Positions 41,462 to 50,728 of a DNA stretch of 64,000 nucleotides are shown piece after piece. The notes beneath the pieces were generated by a model, which did no database searches, was not told where the DNA came from, and worked only from the letters and a program-made list of their open reading frames with translations. This DNA is from JAJPXC01 sp964628905. Its GTDB lineage: Bacteria; Bacteroidota; Bacteroidia; Bacteroidales; Muribaculaceae. Each line of letters opens with the position of its first letter. Positions within the stretch are counted from its first letter, which is position 1. Location of the stretch: assembly GCA_964628905.1 (NCBI GenBank), contig CAZVNS010000005.1, positions 1 to 64,000 on the forward strand, written 5' to 3'. The position numbers and the translations under genes are program-made.

Positions 41462-44400
41462 ATGAAAAAGTACTCAAAAGTGCTGCTACTTGGCAGCGGC
41501 GCGCTCAAGATAGGTGAGGCCGGCGAATTTGACTACTCCGGCTCCCAAGCCCTGAAGGCGATGAAGGAGGAGGGTATCACCACCGTGCTCATCAACCCCA
41601 ATATCGCCACCGTGCAGACCTCCGACGGGTTTGCCGACAAGATCTACTTCCTGCCCGTCACTCCCTACTTCGTGGAGAAGGTGATAGCCAAGGAGCGCCC
41701 CGACGGCATTCTGCTGGCGTTCGGCGGTCAGACAGCCCTCAACTGCGGCGTGTCGCTGAGCGAAAGCGGTGTGTTGGAGCGCTACGTAGTGGATGTGCTC
41801 GGCACCCCCGTGCAGGCCATCATGGACACCGAGGACCGTGAGCTGTTTGTGAAGCGCCTTGACGAGATTGACGTCAAGACTATCAAGAGCGAGGCCGTGG
41901 AGAGCGTCGACGGCGCAATCACTGCAGCCCGCCGTCTTGGCTATCCCGTGATCGTGCGTGCGGCATACGCCTTGGGAGGACTCGGCAGCGGATTTTGCGA
42001 CAACGAGCAGGAGCTGACGGCACTGGTCGAGAAAGCTCTGTCGTTCTCCCCGCAAGTGCTTGTTGAGAAGTCGCTCAAGGGATGGAAGGAGGTGGAGTAC
42101 GAAGTGGTGCGCGACCGCTACGACAACTGCATCACCGTCTGCAACATGGAGAACTTCGACCCCTTAGGCATACACACCGGAGAGAGCATCGTGGTGGCAC
42201 CCTCACAGACCCTCACCAACGAGGATTACCACTACCTGCGAGCCTTGGCCATCAAAATCATACGCCACATTGGCATCGTGGGAGAGTGCAATGTGCAGTA
42301 CGCCTACGACCCTGAGTCGATGGACTATCGCGTAATCGAAGTCAACGCCCGACTCAGCCGCTCTTCAGCCTTAGCGTCGAAGGCCACAGGTTACCCCTTG
42401 GCGTTTGTCGCCGCCAAACTCGGATTAGGCTACGGACTCTTCGACCTCAAAAACTCAGTGACTAAGGAGACATCAGCCTTCTTCGAACCCGCCCTCGACT
42501 ATGTGGTGGTGAAGATACCACGCTGGGACTTAGGCAAATTCCACAACGTAAGGCGTGAGATAGGCTCATCGATGAAGTCCGTGGGCGAGGTGATGGCCAT
42601 AGGGCGCACCTTTGAGGAAGCTATACAGAAGGGCCTGCGCATGATAGGGCAGGGGATGCATGGCTTCGTCGGCAACAAGGAGATAAAAGTGGCCGACATC
42701 GACCATGAGCTCCGTGAACCCACCGACAAGCGTATATTCGTCATCGCCAAGGCTATGCAGCATGGTTACACCGTCGACCGCATCCATGAGTTGACCAAAA
42801 TCGACCGTTGGTTTATCTATAAGCTCAAGAATATCATCGATACCAACACCGAGCTGGGCGGCTACGACACATTGCCGACAGTGCCCCCGGAATTGTTGCG
42901 TAAGGCAAAGCAGCAAGGCTTCAGCGACTTCCAGGTGGCCCGCGGGGTGCTTAAGGACCGTATGGGCGACACCGAGGCAGCTAATTTGGCCGTACGTCAG
43001 CTTCGCAAATCGCATGGTATCACCCCCGTAGTGAAGCAAATCGACACCCTCGCCGCCGAATATCCCGCCAAAACCAACTACCTGTACCTTACCTACAACG
43101 GTTCGGCCAACGACATCGACTACCAAGACGACCACCGCTCGATAGTGGTGCTCGGCTCGGGAGCCTACCGTATCGGTTCGTCGGTAGAGTTCGACTGGTG
43201 TTCGGTCAACGCCCTGATGACTGTCAAGCAGCAGGGTTGGCGCTCAGTGATGATCAACTATAATCCCGAGACCGTGTCGACCGACTACGACATGTGCGAC
43301 CGTCTCTACTTCGACGAGCTAACCTTTGAGCGCGTGATGGATATCATCGACCTGGAGCAGCCCCACGGCACCATACTCTCCGTGGGTGGTCAGATACCCA
43401 ACAACTTAGCCATGCGCCTCGATGCCGAGGGAGTGAACATACTCGGCACATCGGCTCAGAGCATCGACAACGCCGAGGATCGCCACAAATTCTCCGCCAT
43501 GCTCGACCGGCTCGGCATCGACCAGCCCCGCTGGCGCGAGTTGACGAGCTTCGACAAAATATATAAGTTCATCGACGAGGTAGGCTTCCCGGTGCTTGTC
43601 CGACCGAGTTACGTGCTGTCGGGAGCCGCCATGAACGTATGCTCCAACAACGAGGAGCTTGAGCGCTTCCTGAAGCTCGCCGCCAACGTGTCGAAGCAGC
43701 ATCCTGTCGTGGTGTCGGAATTCATCCAAAACGCCAAGGAGATAGAGATGGACGCTGTGGCTCAGGATGGCCAGATAAAAGCCTATGCCATATCGGAGCA
43801 TATAGAGTATGCCGGTGTCCATTCGGGCGACGCCACCATCCAGTTCCCCCCACAGAAGCTGTATGTCGAGACGATGCGCCGTATTAAGAAAGTGTCGTCG
43901 CAGATAGCCCAGACACTGAAGATATCCGGGCCTTTCAACATCCAGTTCCTCGCCAAGAACAATGATATCAAGGTGATAGAGTGCAACCTCAGAGCCTCGC
44001 GGTCATTCCCCTTCGTGTCGAAGGTGCTTAAGCTCAACTTCATCGACCTCGCCACCAAGGTGATGCTCGGCATCCCGGTGGAGAAGCCCCATAAGACCCT
44101 CTTCGACCTCGACTACGTAGGAGTCAAGGCATCTCAATTCAGCTTCTCACGCTTGCAGGGCGCCGACCCGGTGCTTGGAGTCGACATGTCATCGACCGGC
44201 GAGGTGGGCTGCATGGGCGTTGACTCCCCCGAGGCTATCCTCAAATCGATGCTCGCTGTCGGGCTTAAGATACCGCGCAAGACCGTGCTGCTGAGCACCG
44301 GTGGAGCCAAGCAGAAGGCTGACATGCTCGACGCCGCCCACCAGCTCCACAACTCAGGCTACACCATCTACGCCACCGGAGGCACCTGTGCCTTCCTCAA

Positions 44401-44680
44401 CGACAACGGTATCCCCGCCATCCGCGCCTACTGGCCCAGCGAGCCTGACCGAGCCCCACAAGCCCTCGACCTGCTCCACAACCACGTGGTGGAGATGGTG
44501 GTCAACATCCCCAAGGATTTGACCCCCAAGGAGCTTACCAACGGCTTCAAGGTGCGCCGTGCCGCCATCGACCTCAACGTGCCGCTGCTGACCAACACCC
44601 GCTTGGCGTCAGCATTTATCAATGCCTTCACCACGCTCCCCCTCGACCAAATCGAGATACGCTCGTGGGACGAGTATTGA
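41462..44680 (+). CDS. carB: Carbamoyl-phosphate synthase large subunit
   Basis: The synthetase subunit (1072 residues) with two homologous ATP-grasp halves. The N half has KVLLLGSGALKIGEAGEFDYS (first 20 residues shown in part), VEKSLKGWKEVEYEVVRD and EVNARLSRSSALASKATGYP. The C half repeats VLGSGAYRIGSSVEFDWCSV, LVRPSYVLSGAAM and ECNLRASRSFPFVSKVL. The last ~130 residues form the MGS allosteric domain (VLLSTGGAKQKADML, IYATGGTCAFL), the usual site of UMP/ornithine control. The unit is intact and co-transcribed with carA. Confidence 0.97.
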   Translation: MKKYSKVLLLGSGALKIGEAGEFDYSGSQALKAMKEEGITTVLINPNIATVQTSDGFADKIYFLPVTPYFVEKVIAKERPDGILLAFGGQTALNCGVSLSESGVLERYVVDVLGTPVQAIMDTEDRELFVKRLDEIDVKTIKSEAVESVDGAITAARRLGYPVIVRAAYALGGLGSGFCDNEQELTALVEKALSFSPQVLVEKSLKGWKEVEYEVVRDRYDNCITVCNMENFDPLGIHTGESIVVAPSQTLTNEDYHYLRALAIKIIRHIGIVGECNVQYAYDPESMDYRVIEVNARLSRSSALASKATGYPLAFVAAKLGLGYGLFDLKNSVTKETSAFFEPALDYVVVKIPRWDLGKFHNVRREIGSSMKSVGEVMAIGRTFEEAIQKGLRMIGQGMHGFVGNKEIKVADIDHELREPTDKRIFVIAKAMQHGYTVDRIHELTKIDRWFIYKLKNIIDTNTELGGYDTLPTVPPELLRKAKQQGFSDFQVARGVLKDRMGDTEAANLAVRQLRKSHGITPVVKQIDTLAAEYPAKTNYLYLTYNGSANDIDYQDDHRSIVVLGSGAYRIGSSVEFDWCSVNALMTVKQQGWRSVMINYNPETVSTDYDMCDRLYFDELTFERVMDIIDLEQPHGTILSVGGQIPNNLAMRLDAEGVNILGTSAQSIDNAEDRHKFSAMLDRLGIDQPRWRELTSFDKIYKFIDEVGFPVLVRPSYVLSGAAMNVCSNNEELERFLKLAANVSKQHPVVVSEFIQNAKEIEMDAVAQDGQIKAYAISEHIEYAGVHSGDATIQFPPQKLYVETMRRIKKVSSQIAQTLKISGPFNIQFLAKNNDIKVIECNLRASRSFPFVSKVLKLNFIDLATKVMLGIPVEKPHKTLFDLDYVGVKASQFSFSRLQGADPVLGVDMSSTGEVGCMGVDSPEAILKSMLAVGLKIPRKTVLLSTGGAKQKADMLDAAHQLHNSGYTIYATGGTCAFLNDNGIPAIRAYWPSEPDRAPQALDLLHNHVVEMVVNIPKDLTPKELTNGFKVRRAAIDLNVPLLTNTRLASAFINAFTTLPLDQIEIRSWDEY

Positions 44681-44706
44681 CCACTGACCAGCATAGCATA
44701 TAACAT

Positions 44707-44734
44707 CCCCTCGGCCTTGAACAAAGGTCGGGGG
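44707..44734 (+). terminator. Terminator of carAB
   Basis: CCCCTCGGCCTT (44707-44718) pairs with AAGGTCGGGGG (44724-44734), 27 bp after the carB stop. It is followed by AAATTTGTTAAAA rather than a pure T-run. Confidence 0.65.
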
Positions 44735-44756
44735 AAATTTGTTAAAATACATGTAA

Positions 44757-44836
44757 TCTGCCAGGCGCACTGGCAGAAGTTTTGACATTTTGTCAGTAAC
44801 CGACGACTTTGGCACGGAATGTGCATGACCGATTTT
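44757..44836 (+). promoter_or_regulatory. Sigma-54-type groE promoter with two upstream dyads
   Basis: TTGGCACG-GAAT-GTGCA puts GG at 44811-44812 and GC at 44823-44824, exactly 10 nt apart, as required for -24/-12 promoters. The consensus is TGGCAC-N5-TTGC, here with GTGC. Upstream lie two perfect dyads, TCTGCCAG-GCGCA-CTGGCAGA (44757-44777) and TGACA-TTT-TGTCA (44783-44795), suitable as activator sites though closer than usual. No TAnnTTTG element is seen before groES. The predicted start is near 44836, leaving a leader of about 40 nt. Confidence 0.6.
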
Positions 44837-44876
44837 CAAAATATAACCAAATAACCAATAATAAATCATAACGACT

Positions 44877-45152
44877 ATGAAAGTTAAACCATTAGCTGAT
44901 CGAGTATTGATCAACCCCACTCCTGCCGAGGAAGTGACTATGGCAGGCATTATCATCCCTGACTCCGCTAAAGAAAAACCACTTAAGGGCACAGTAATCG
45001 CCACCGGCAACGGCACCAAGGACGAAGAAATGGTGCTCAAGGAGGGCGACGAGGTGCTATATGGCAAATATGCCGGCACAGAAATCGAGATTGACGGTGA
45101 GAAGCTCCTGATCATGCGTCAAAACGACGTGCTCGCCGTAATCCAGAAATAA
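44877..45152 (+). CDS. groES: Co-chaperonin GroES
   Basis: A 91-residue Hsp10 subunit that caps the GroEL folding chamber as a heptamer. KPLADRVLINPTPAEE is the GroES N-terminal signature, MAGIIIPDSAKEKPLKGTV covers the GroEL-binding mobile loop, and KEGDEVLYGKYAGTEIEI the core beta barrel. groEL follows after an 83-bp spacer that contains a 9-bp-period array. Confidence 0.97.
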   Translation: MKVKPLADRVLINPTPAEEVTMAGIIIPDSAKEKPLKGTVIATGNGTKDEEMVLKEGDEVLYGKYAGTEIEIDGEKLLIMRQNDVLAVIQK

Positions 45153-45160
45153 TCCTCCAT

Positions 45161-45225
45161 CCCTAAAGTCCCTAAGACCTTAAAGTCCTTAAAAACTAAC
45201 AACTCAACAACTTAAAAACTTAAAT
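45161..45225 (+). repeat. 9-bp-period array and A-rich leader between groES and groEL
   Basis: TAA recurs at 45164, 45173, 45181, 45190 and 45197 (steps 9, 8, 9, 7; CCTAAAGTC-like units). A CAACTCAACAACTTAAAAAC stretch follows from 45199. It is the same as the stretch before the ATPase gene at 22314 (minus). The array lies inside the groESL transcript. Confidence 0.8.
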
Positions 45226-45235
45226 ATCCCGCCCT

Positions 45236-46873
45236 ATGGCTAAAGAAATAAAATTTGACATCAAGGCTCGCGAAGAGCTCAAGAAAGGTGTCGACGCACT
45301 CGCCGACGCAGTGAAGGTAACCCTCGGCCCCAAAGGCCGCAACGTGATTATCGATAAGAAATTCGGCGCTCCCCACATCACCAAGGATGGCGTGACGGTA
45401 GCCCGCGAAGTAGAACTTGAGGACGCTTCCCAGAACATGGGCGCACAGCTCGTGAAGGAAGTAGCCTCTAAAACCGGCGACGATGCCGGCGACGGTACAA
45501 CAACTGCCACCGTGCTCGCTCAGGCCATCATCAACGTAGGTCTGAAGAACGTGGCCGCCGGTGCCAACCCCATGGACCTCAAACGCGGCATCGACAAGGC
45601 CGTGGCAGCTGTGGTCGAGGGCATCAAGGCTCAGGCTGAGGAAGTAGGCGACGACTTCAAGAAGATTGAGGACGTAGCCCGCGTATCGGCCAACAACGAT
45701 GAGAACATCGGCCGCCTGATCGCCGAGGCCATGAAGAAAGTGAAGAAGGAGGGTGTGATCACCGTGGATGAGGCCAAAGGCACTGAGACCACCGTCGACA
45801 TCGTCGAGGGTATGCAGTTCGACCGCGGCTACATCTCGCCTTACTTTGTCACCAACACTGAGAAGATGGAGTGTGAGATGGACTCACCCTACATCCTGCT
45901 CTACGACAAGAAGATTTCCAACCTCAAGGATATGCTCCCCGTGCTCGAGGCTGAGGCTCAGACCGGACGCCCCCTGCTGATTATCGCTGAGGATGTCGAC
46001 CAGGAGGCTCTCGCCACATTGGTCGTCAACCGTTTGCGCGGCTCACTGAAGGTTTGTGCCGTCAAGGCTCCCGGATTTGGCGACCGTCGCAAAGAGATGC
46101 TTCAGGATATCGCTACCCTTACCGGTGGCGTGGTAGTGTCGGAGGAGAAGGGTATGCGCCTCGATGCCACTACAATCGACATGCTTGGCCGTGCCGAGAA
46201 GGTGAATGTCAACAAGGAGAACACCACCATCGTCAACGGTGCTGGTGACAAGAACGCTATCGCCGAGCGTGTCAACATGATCAAGGCTCAGATCGAGCAG
46301 ACCAAGAGCGACTACGACCGCGAGAAGCTCCAGGAGCGCCTTGCCAAGTTGGCAGGTGGCGTGGCCGTGCTCCACATCGGCGCACCCTCTGAGGTGGAGA
46401 TGAAGGAGAAGAAGGACCGCGTCGACGACGCCCTGAGCGCCACCCGCGCAGCCATCGCCGAGGGTATAGTGCCCGGTGGTGGTGTGGCCTACATCCGCGC
46501 TATCCCAGCCCTTGACAACCTCAAGGCCGACAACGACGACGAGCTCACCGGTATCCATATCGTGAAGCGCGCCATCGAGGAGCCTCTCCGTCAGATTGTG
46601 GCCAACGCCGGCGTCGAGGGAGCAGTAGTGGTTCAGCGCGTCAAGGACGGTAAGGGCGACTTCGGCTACAATGCCCGCACCGGCGAGTATGAGAACCTGC
46701 TCGCTGCCGGTGTTATCGACCCCGCCAAGGTGACCCGCGTGGCTCTTGAGAACGCCGCCTCCATCGCCGGCATGATGCTCACCACCGAGTGCGTCATCGC
46801 CGAGAAGAAGGAGGACAGCCCCGCACCCGCTATGCCCGCCGGTGGCATGGGTGGCATGGGCGGCATGATGTAA
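45236..46873 (+). CDS. groEL: Chaperonin GroEL
   Basis: ATP-driven folding chaperone (545 residues), assembling as a double heptamer. Signatures are KVTLGPKGRNVIID and the DGVTVAREVE segment near the N-terminus, DDAGDGTTTATVLAQAII (about 83-100) containing the catalytic Asp, and AAIAEGIVPGGGVAYIRAIP (about 403-422). The C-terminus is the flexible PAMPAGGMGGMGGMM tail, the usual GGM repeat. Intact and typical. Confidence 0.98.
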   Translation: MAKEIKFDIKAREELKKGVDALADAVKVTLGPKGRNVIIDKKFGAPHITKDGVTVAREVELEDASQNMGAQLVKEVASKTGDDAGDGTTTATVLAQAIINVGLKNVAAGANPMDLKRGIDKAVAAVVEGIKAQAEEVGDDFKKIEDVARVSANNDENIGRLIAEAMKKVKKEGVITVDEAKGTETTVDIVEGMQFDRGYISPYFVTNTEKMECEMDSPYILLYDKKISNLKDMLPVLEAEAQTGRPLLIIAEDVDQEALATLVVNRLRGSLKVCAVKAPGFGDRRKEMLQDIATLTGGVVVSEEKGMRLDATTIDMLGRAEKVNVNKENTTIVNGAGDKNAIAERVNMIKAQIEQTKSDYDREKLQERLAKLAGGVAVLHIGAPSEVEMKEKKDRVDDALSATRAAIAEGIVPGGGVAYIRAIPALDNLKADNDDELTGIHIVKRAIEEPLRQIVANAGVEGAVVVQRVKDGKGDFGYNARTGEYENLLAAGVIDPAKVTRVALENAASIAGMMLTTECVIAEKKEDSPAPAMPAGGMGGMGGMM

Positions 46874-46897
46874 TCCCAGAGCGCATCTAACGTCTAA

Positions 46898-46931
46898 GAC
46901 CCCATCTCATAAAATTTTATGAGATGGGGTC
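46898..46931. terminator. 34-bp perfect palindrome after groEL (GACCCC family)
   Basis: GACCCCATCTCATAAAA followed by its exact complement TTTTATGAGATGGGGTC, flanked by TAA on both sides. It can end transcription in both directions. A diverged copy lies at 59787-59820, and half copies follow secA, guaB and the parvulin gene. Confidence 0.8.
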
Positions 46932-46950
46932 TAAAAACACACATACAGCA

Positions 46951-46995
46951 AGCGGCCGCGCCCCACTGTCGGGATGCGGCCGCTCTATTCTTTTG
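46951..46995 (+). terminator. Second hairpin after groEL
   Basis: AGCGGCCGC (46951-46959) and GCGGCCGCT (46976-46984), a perfect 9-bp repeat with a 16-nt loop, followed by CTATTCTTTT. Confidence 0.7.
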
Positions 46996-47010
46996 GGGAG
47001 GTGGGGCAAT

Positions 47011-47041
47011 TTGGTAGAGTGGAAAATTTTGAGTACCTTTG
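47011..47041 (+). promoter_or_regulatory. Promoter of the amylase gene
   Basis: TTG (47011-47013), 20 nt, TACCTTTG (47034-47041), 51 bp upstream of the ATG. No catabolite or SusR-type operator could be recognised. Confidence 0.75.
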
Positions 47042-47092
47042 TGGGCGAATAAATAAATCCAATATCATACTACATTTCGTACTTATCACATT

Positions 47093-50000
47093 ATGAAAAG
47101 ATTATCAAGACTGTTGACGGCCTGTACGTTGGGTATTGCGGCTGTCAACGCGGGTGCGTCGACTTTTGTGGGCGCTCGTGACGATTTCCGTGACGAGACC
47201 ATTTACTTTGCGATGACTACCCGCTTCTATGACGGTGACCCGATGAACAATGTGTGTGGCTGGGATCACCAGAGTGTGCAGATAGCCAACAACGACCCTG
47301 ATTGGCGCGGCGACTTCAAGGGCTTGATTGACAAGCTCGACTACATCAAGGCGCTTGGCTTCACCGCCATCTGGATAACACCGGTGGTGCAGAACAGCTC
47401 CGGCACCGATTTCCACGGATACCATGCCATGGACTTCCAGAACGTGGACTTGCGCTATGAGAGCCGCAAGGAGTGGGGGTCGGCTCAGGATGTGAAGTTG
47501 CAGGACCTGATTGACGCTGTGCACGCAAAGGGTATGAAGCTCGTGCTCGACATCGTGCTCAACCACACCGGCAACTTCGGCGAGAAGGGTCTGCAGGAGC
47601 TCTTCTCCCGCAGCCAGAATATCAAGGACCAGGCAAGCGTGTCGGCATCGATGATACCCAACTACGACAAGCTCCCTGCCAACTACAACGACCTCGACGG
47701 CACTGCCCAGTACAATGCCCGCTTCCCTTACCTGAAGAATACCGGGGGCAAGAACCTCGACACGCACAACTACTGGCACCACCTTGCCAACGCCTGGAAT
47801 TGGGACTACCCGAGCCGTTGGTGGGGTCAGATCGCCGGCGACTGCGTGGACCTCAACACCGAAAACCCTGCAGTGGCTCAGTATCTCGTGGAGTGCTACG
47901 GCAAGTTCATCGAGATGGGTGTCGACGGCTTCCGCATCGATACCACCGGCCACATCTCGCGTCTGACGTTCAACACCTCGTTCATCCCCCAGTTCAACGC
48001 CCTCGCCGAGAAGTACAAGGAGAAGCGTGGCGGCGGCCCGTTCTTCATGTTCGGCGAGTGCTGCCAGCGCTACCAGGGTAGTGTGACATACCGCGACCAG
48101 CCTGCGCTCTCAAGCTACTTCTATCAGTGGATGTCGCCCCAAAACCTTGTTGACCAGTGGAATTGGGACGCCTCATGGTGGGATCAGCAGGTGATCTTGG
48201 AGGGCAACGACAATATGTACGGCAACATGGAGCTTTGCCTCAAGGATGTGGACGCTTCACCTACATCCAACAACGCTCTGATGGTCAACGGTGCATGGCA
48301 CGAGCCCGACTACTCGCAGTACAGCGGTTTTTCGACAATCGACTTCCCCTCGCACTATGGCTTCAACAACGCCGGCTACGTGGTTGACCTCGCCAAGGGC
48401 GGCGACGAATACTACAACGACGCATCGTATCTGGTGACATACGTCGACTCACACGACTACTGCCCCGGACCCAACGACCTCACCCGCTTCAACGGCGGCA
48501 CAGCGCAGTGGGCTGAGAACCTCTCGCTGATGTTCACCTTCCGTGGCATCCCCTGTATCTATTACGGCTCGGAGGTAGAGTTCCAGAAGGGTAAGTGTGT
48601 CGACGCCGGCGGCACAGACACTCCCGTCAAGGAGTCAGGGCGCGCCTACTTCGGCCACTACATCGAGGGCGACATCAACGCCTCTGACTTCGGCGTCTAC
48701 ACCGCCTCAGGCAACGCCGCCAAGACCCTCAACGCCGACCTCGCCCAGCATATCATTCGCCTCAACAAGATACGCGCCGCCGTGCCCGCACTGCGCAAGG
48801 GACAGTACACCTTCGACGGCTGTTCGGCCAACGGTGGCTGGGCATTTAAACGCGCTTACAAGAGCGAGTCGTACGCCCTTGTAGCCCTTAACGGTGGCGC
48901 CACATTCAGCGGCGTGCCCAACGGCGACTATGTCGATGTAGTCACAGGGCAGAGCTACTCCGTGACCAATGGCACCGTCTCGGTCACCGCCCCCTCAGGC
49001 CAGGGCCAGGTGCGAGTGCTCGTCAAGGATTGGACCGGCGGCAAAGTCGGCGAGGATGGCAAGTTCATCTACTCGACAAGCCCCGTGGCTCATGGCGGCA
49101 GCGTGTCGTTCACCGACCCCGGCACAACCCAATATTACACCGCCGACGATGCCGTAGGGCAGCCCTCAGTGAAATTCAACCCCACCTCGACATCGTTTAA
49201 GACCGAAACCCTCACCGTCACCGCCACACTGAGCGAGAGCGCAACCTCCGGTTGGATTAAGGTTGGCAACAACAATCAGGTCAGCCTCACCCCCGGTCAG
49301 GCATACCAGTTCACCGTAGGGCAGGGGATGGCTTATGGCGAGTCAGTCACCGTAGACTGGGGCGCCGACACCTATACCGGCAAGGAGACCTACCGCAAGG
49401 TCGACCCCAACGCCGTGATCACCGTCTACGTCACCGCACCCTCAGCCCCCTACCTCTACGCCTGGGAGGGCTCCACAGAGTATGCAGGCGCTTGGCCGGG
49501 CACAAAGCTGTCGGCTTCGCAGCAGATTGACGACCGCACATATTATTATATGTCGTTCCCCGACGTCAAAGAGTCGCTGAGCATCATCTTCAACAACGGT
49601 AGCGGCGGGCAGACCGCCGACATCACCGGCATCACCGGCGACGTCTACTACGAATACGACGGCAACTCCGGAGCCACGCTGATTGATATCGACAACCCCA
49701 CTCCCACTCCCGACCCGACTCCCGACCCCGTCGAGGGTGAATGGCACGCCTACTTCGACAACTCACAGTCAGGCTGGAGCTCAGTCAACGCCTACGCCTG
49801 GGACGACACACATCAGGAGAGCGAAGCATTCACCGGCGCATGGCCCGGCAAGTCATTGACAGAGACCGTGGAGGATGGTGGCCGTACACTCTACCACTTC
49901 CACTACGCTCCCACTGAGCAGATGAGCAACCCAATGATCATCTTCAACGGCGGCGGCCAGCAGACAGCCGACTTCGCTTGGGAGAACAATGCCATCTACA

Positions 50001-50173
50001 ACCAATCGGGTAAGATAGGCACCTACTCAGCCGTAGAGCTTGTCGACGCCGATGCCGACGCAGCCACAGTGCGCTACTTCAACCTCCAGGGTATCGAGGT
50101 GACCAACCCCCAGCCCGGACAGCCGCTGATCCGCGTCCAAGGCTCACATATCACCAAAGTGATACTCCGCTAA
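47093..50173 (+). CDS. Secreted GH13 alpha-amylase with two starch-binding modules and sorting tail
   Basis: The 1026-residue protein has a signal peptide (1-22) and a GH13 barrel (about 30-570). Conserved regions are DIVLNHTG (153-160), nucleophile Asp283 in GVDGFRID, acid/base Glu322 in MFGE, and VDSHD (451-455, stabiliser Asp455, with Ser where Asn is usual). Domain C and a beta-sandwich linker follow (about 570-785). Two CBM26-like modules with matching AGAWPG (799-803 region) and TGAWPG (914-919) are joined by a Pro-Thr-Asp linker. The C-terminus (VRYFNLQGIEV...ITKVILR) resembles Bacteroidetes type IX sorting tails, so it is probably surface-exposed. It likely supplies maltooligosaccharides. 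Confidence 0.93.
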   Translation: MKRLSRLLTACTLGIAAVNAGASTFVGARDDFRDETIYFAMTTRFYDGDPMNNVCGWDHQSVQIANNDPDWRGDFKGLIDKLDYIKALGFTAIWITPVVQNSSGTDFHGYHAMDFQNVDLRYESRKEWGSAQDVKLQDLIDAVHAKGMKLVLDIVLNHTGNFGEKGLQELFSRSQNIKDQASVSASMIPNYDKLPANYNDLDGTAQYNARFPYLKNTGGKNLDTHNYWHHLANAWNWDYPSRWWGQIAGDCVDLNTENPAVAQYLVECYGKFIEMGVDGFRIDTTGHISRLTFNTSFIPQFNALAEKYKEKRGGGPFFMFGECCQRYQGSVTYRDQPALSSYFYQWMSPQNLVDQWNWDASWWDQQVILEGNDNMYGNMELCLKDVDASPTSNNALMVNGAWHEPDYSQYSGFSTIDFPSHYGFNNAGYVVDLAKGGDEYYNDASYLVTYVDSHDYCPGPNDLTRFNGGTAQWAENLSLMFTFRGIPCIYYGSEVEFQKGKCVDAGGTDTPVKESGRAYFGHYIEGDINASDFGVYTASGNAAKTLNADLAQHIIRLNKIRAAVPALRKGQYTFDGCSANGGWAFKRAYKSESYALVALNGGATFSGVPNGDYVDVVTGQSYSVTNGTVSVTAPSGQGQVRVLVKDWTGGKVGEDGKFIYSTSPVAHGGSVSFTDPGTTQYYTADDAVGQPSVKFNPTSTSFKTETLTVTATLSESATSGWIKVGNNNQVSLTPGQAYQFTVGQGMAYGESVTVDWGADTYTGKETYRKVDPNAVITVYVTAPSAPYLYAWEGSTEYAGAWPGTKLSASQQIDDRTYYYMSFPDVKESLSIIFNNGSGGQTADITGITGDVYYEYDGNSGATLIDIDNPTPTPDPTPDPVEGEWHAYFDNSQSGWSSVNAYAWDDTHQESEAFTGAWPGKSLTETVEDGGRTLYHFHYAPTEQMSNPMIIFNGGGQQTADFAWENNAIYNQSGKIGTYSAVELVDADADAATVRYFNLQGIEVTNPQPGQPLIRVQGSHITKVILR

Positions 50174-50190
50174 CCATCGCAACGCACCCA

Positions 50191-50234
50191 CAGTCCACCG
50201 CCGGGCATAGCATCCGAGCGGTGGACTGCTTTTT
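50191..50234 (+). terminator. Terminator of the amylase gene
   Basis: CAGTCCACCGC (50191-50201) and GCGGTGGACTG (50218-50228), a perfect 11-bp stem followed by CTTTTTT. Confidence 0.92.
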
Positions 50235-50261
50235 TCTCGGAAAAAACATCACCCCTGACGC

Positions 50262-50291
50262 TTGAATATTAGAATAAAATCAGTAACTTTG
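50262..50291 (+). promoter_or_regulatory. Promoter of tRNA-Leu
   Basis: TTG (50262-50264), 19 nt, TAACTTTG (50284-50291), 11 bp before the tRNA. Confidence 0.75.
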
Positions 50292-50302
50292 CCCCGACGA
50301 AG

Positions 50303-50387
50303 GCGCACGTGGCGTAATTGGTAGCCGCGCCAGACTTAGGATCTGGTGCCTTACGGCGTGAAGGTTCGAGTCCTTTCGTGCGCACCA
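50303..50387 (+). tRNA. tRNA-Leu(UAG), CCA encoded
   Basis: An 85-nt class II tRNA. The acceptor GCGCACG pairs with CGTGCGC, the discriminator is A and CCA is encoded at 50385-50387. The anticodon arm CCAGA-CTTAGGA-TCTGG gives anticodon UAG. A long variable arm (TGCC...GGCG) confirms a Leu type. It decodes CUN leucine codons. Confidence 0.97.
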
Positions 50388-50389
50388 CT

Positions 50390-50426
50390 GGAGGAATTCC
50401 CCCACAGGAGTTCCTCCTCTTTTTTT
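50390..50426 (+). terminator. Terminator of tRNA-Leu
   Basis: GGAGGAATTCC (50390-50400) and GGAGTTCCTCC (50407-50417) form a stem with one mismatch, followed by TCTTTTTTT. Confidence 0.9.
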
Positions 50427-50728
50427 GTATCGACCCTGGAACGGTATGGTACGCCCCAAGAACCTCAGACACGTCGGACAAGTCAGCAGTCGACATTAAA
50501 CCGCTCCGCGGTTAAAAGTTGTACATGGTTTTGCCATGGATGATCGTCGGAAGCACCAACTGTCGCGATTTGTGGCTAAAAATGTTAAATATCGGTTATT
50601 GGGGTGTGTATGTCGATAAAAGTGTGCGAATGGTCGAATGAGGTGACGATTGTGAGGCGGTTTTCTGAATTATTTGGAAAAATAGTTGTATCTTTGCCGT
50701 GAAAATATTGTGATTGTATCATATATAT
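50427..50728. other. 302-bp spacer before the glycogen genes
   Basis: No gene is seen. It contains a weak GTC-unit array (GTC at 50473, 50482, 50489), an inverted CCGCTCCGCGG near 50502-50512, AT-rich unassigned sequence, and TATCTTTG (50689-50696), a -7 element 33 bp before the glycogen synthase ATG. No clear -33 TTG is found at the normal spacing. Confidence 0.6.
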
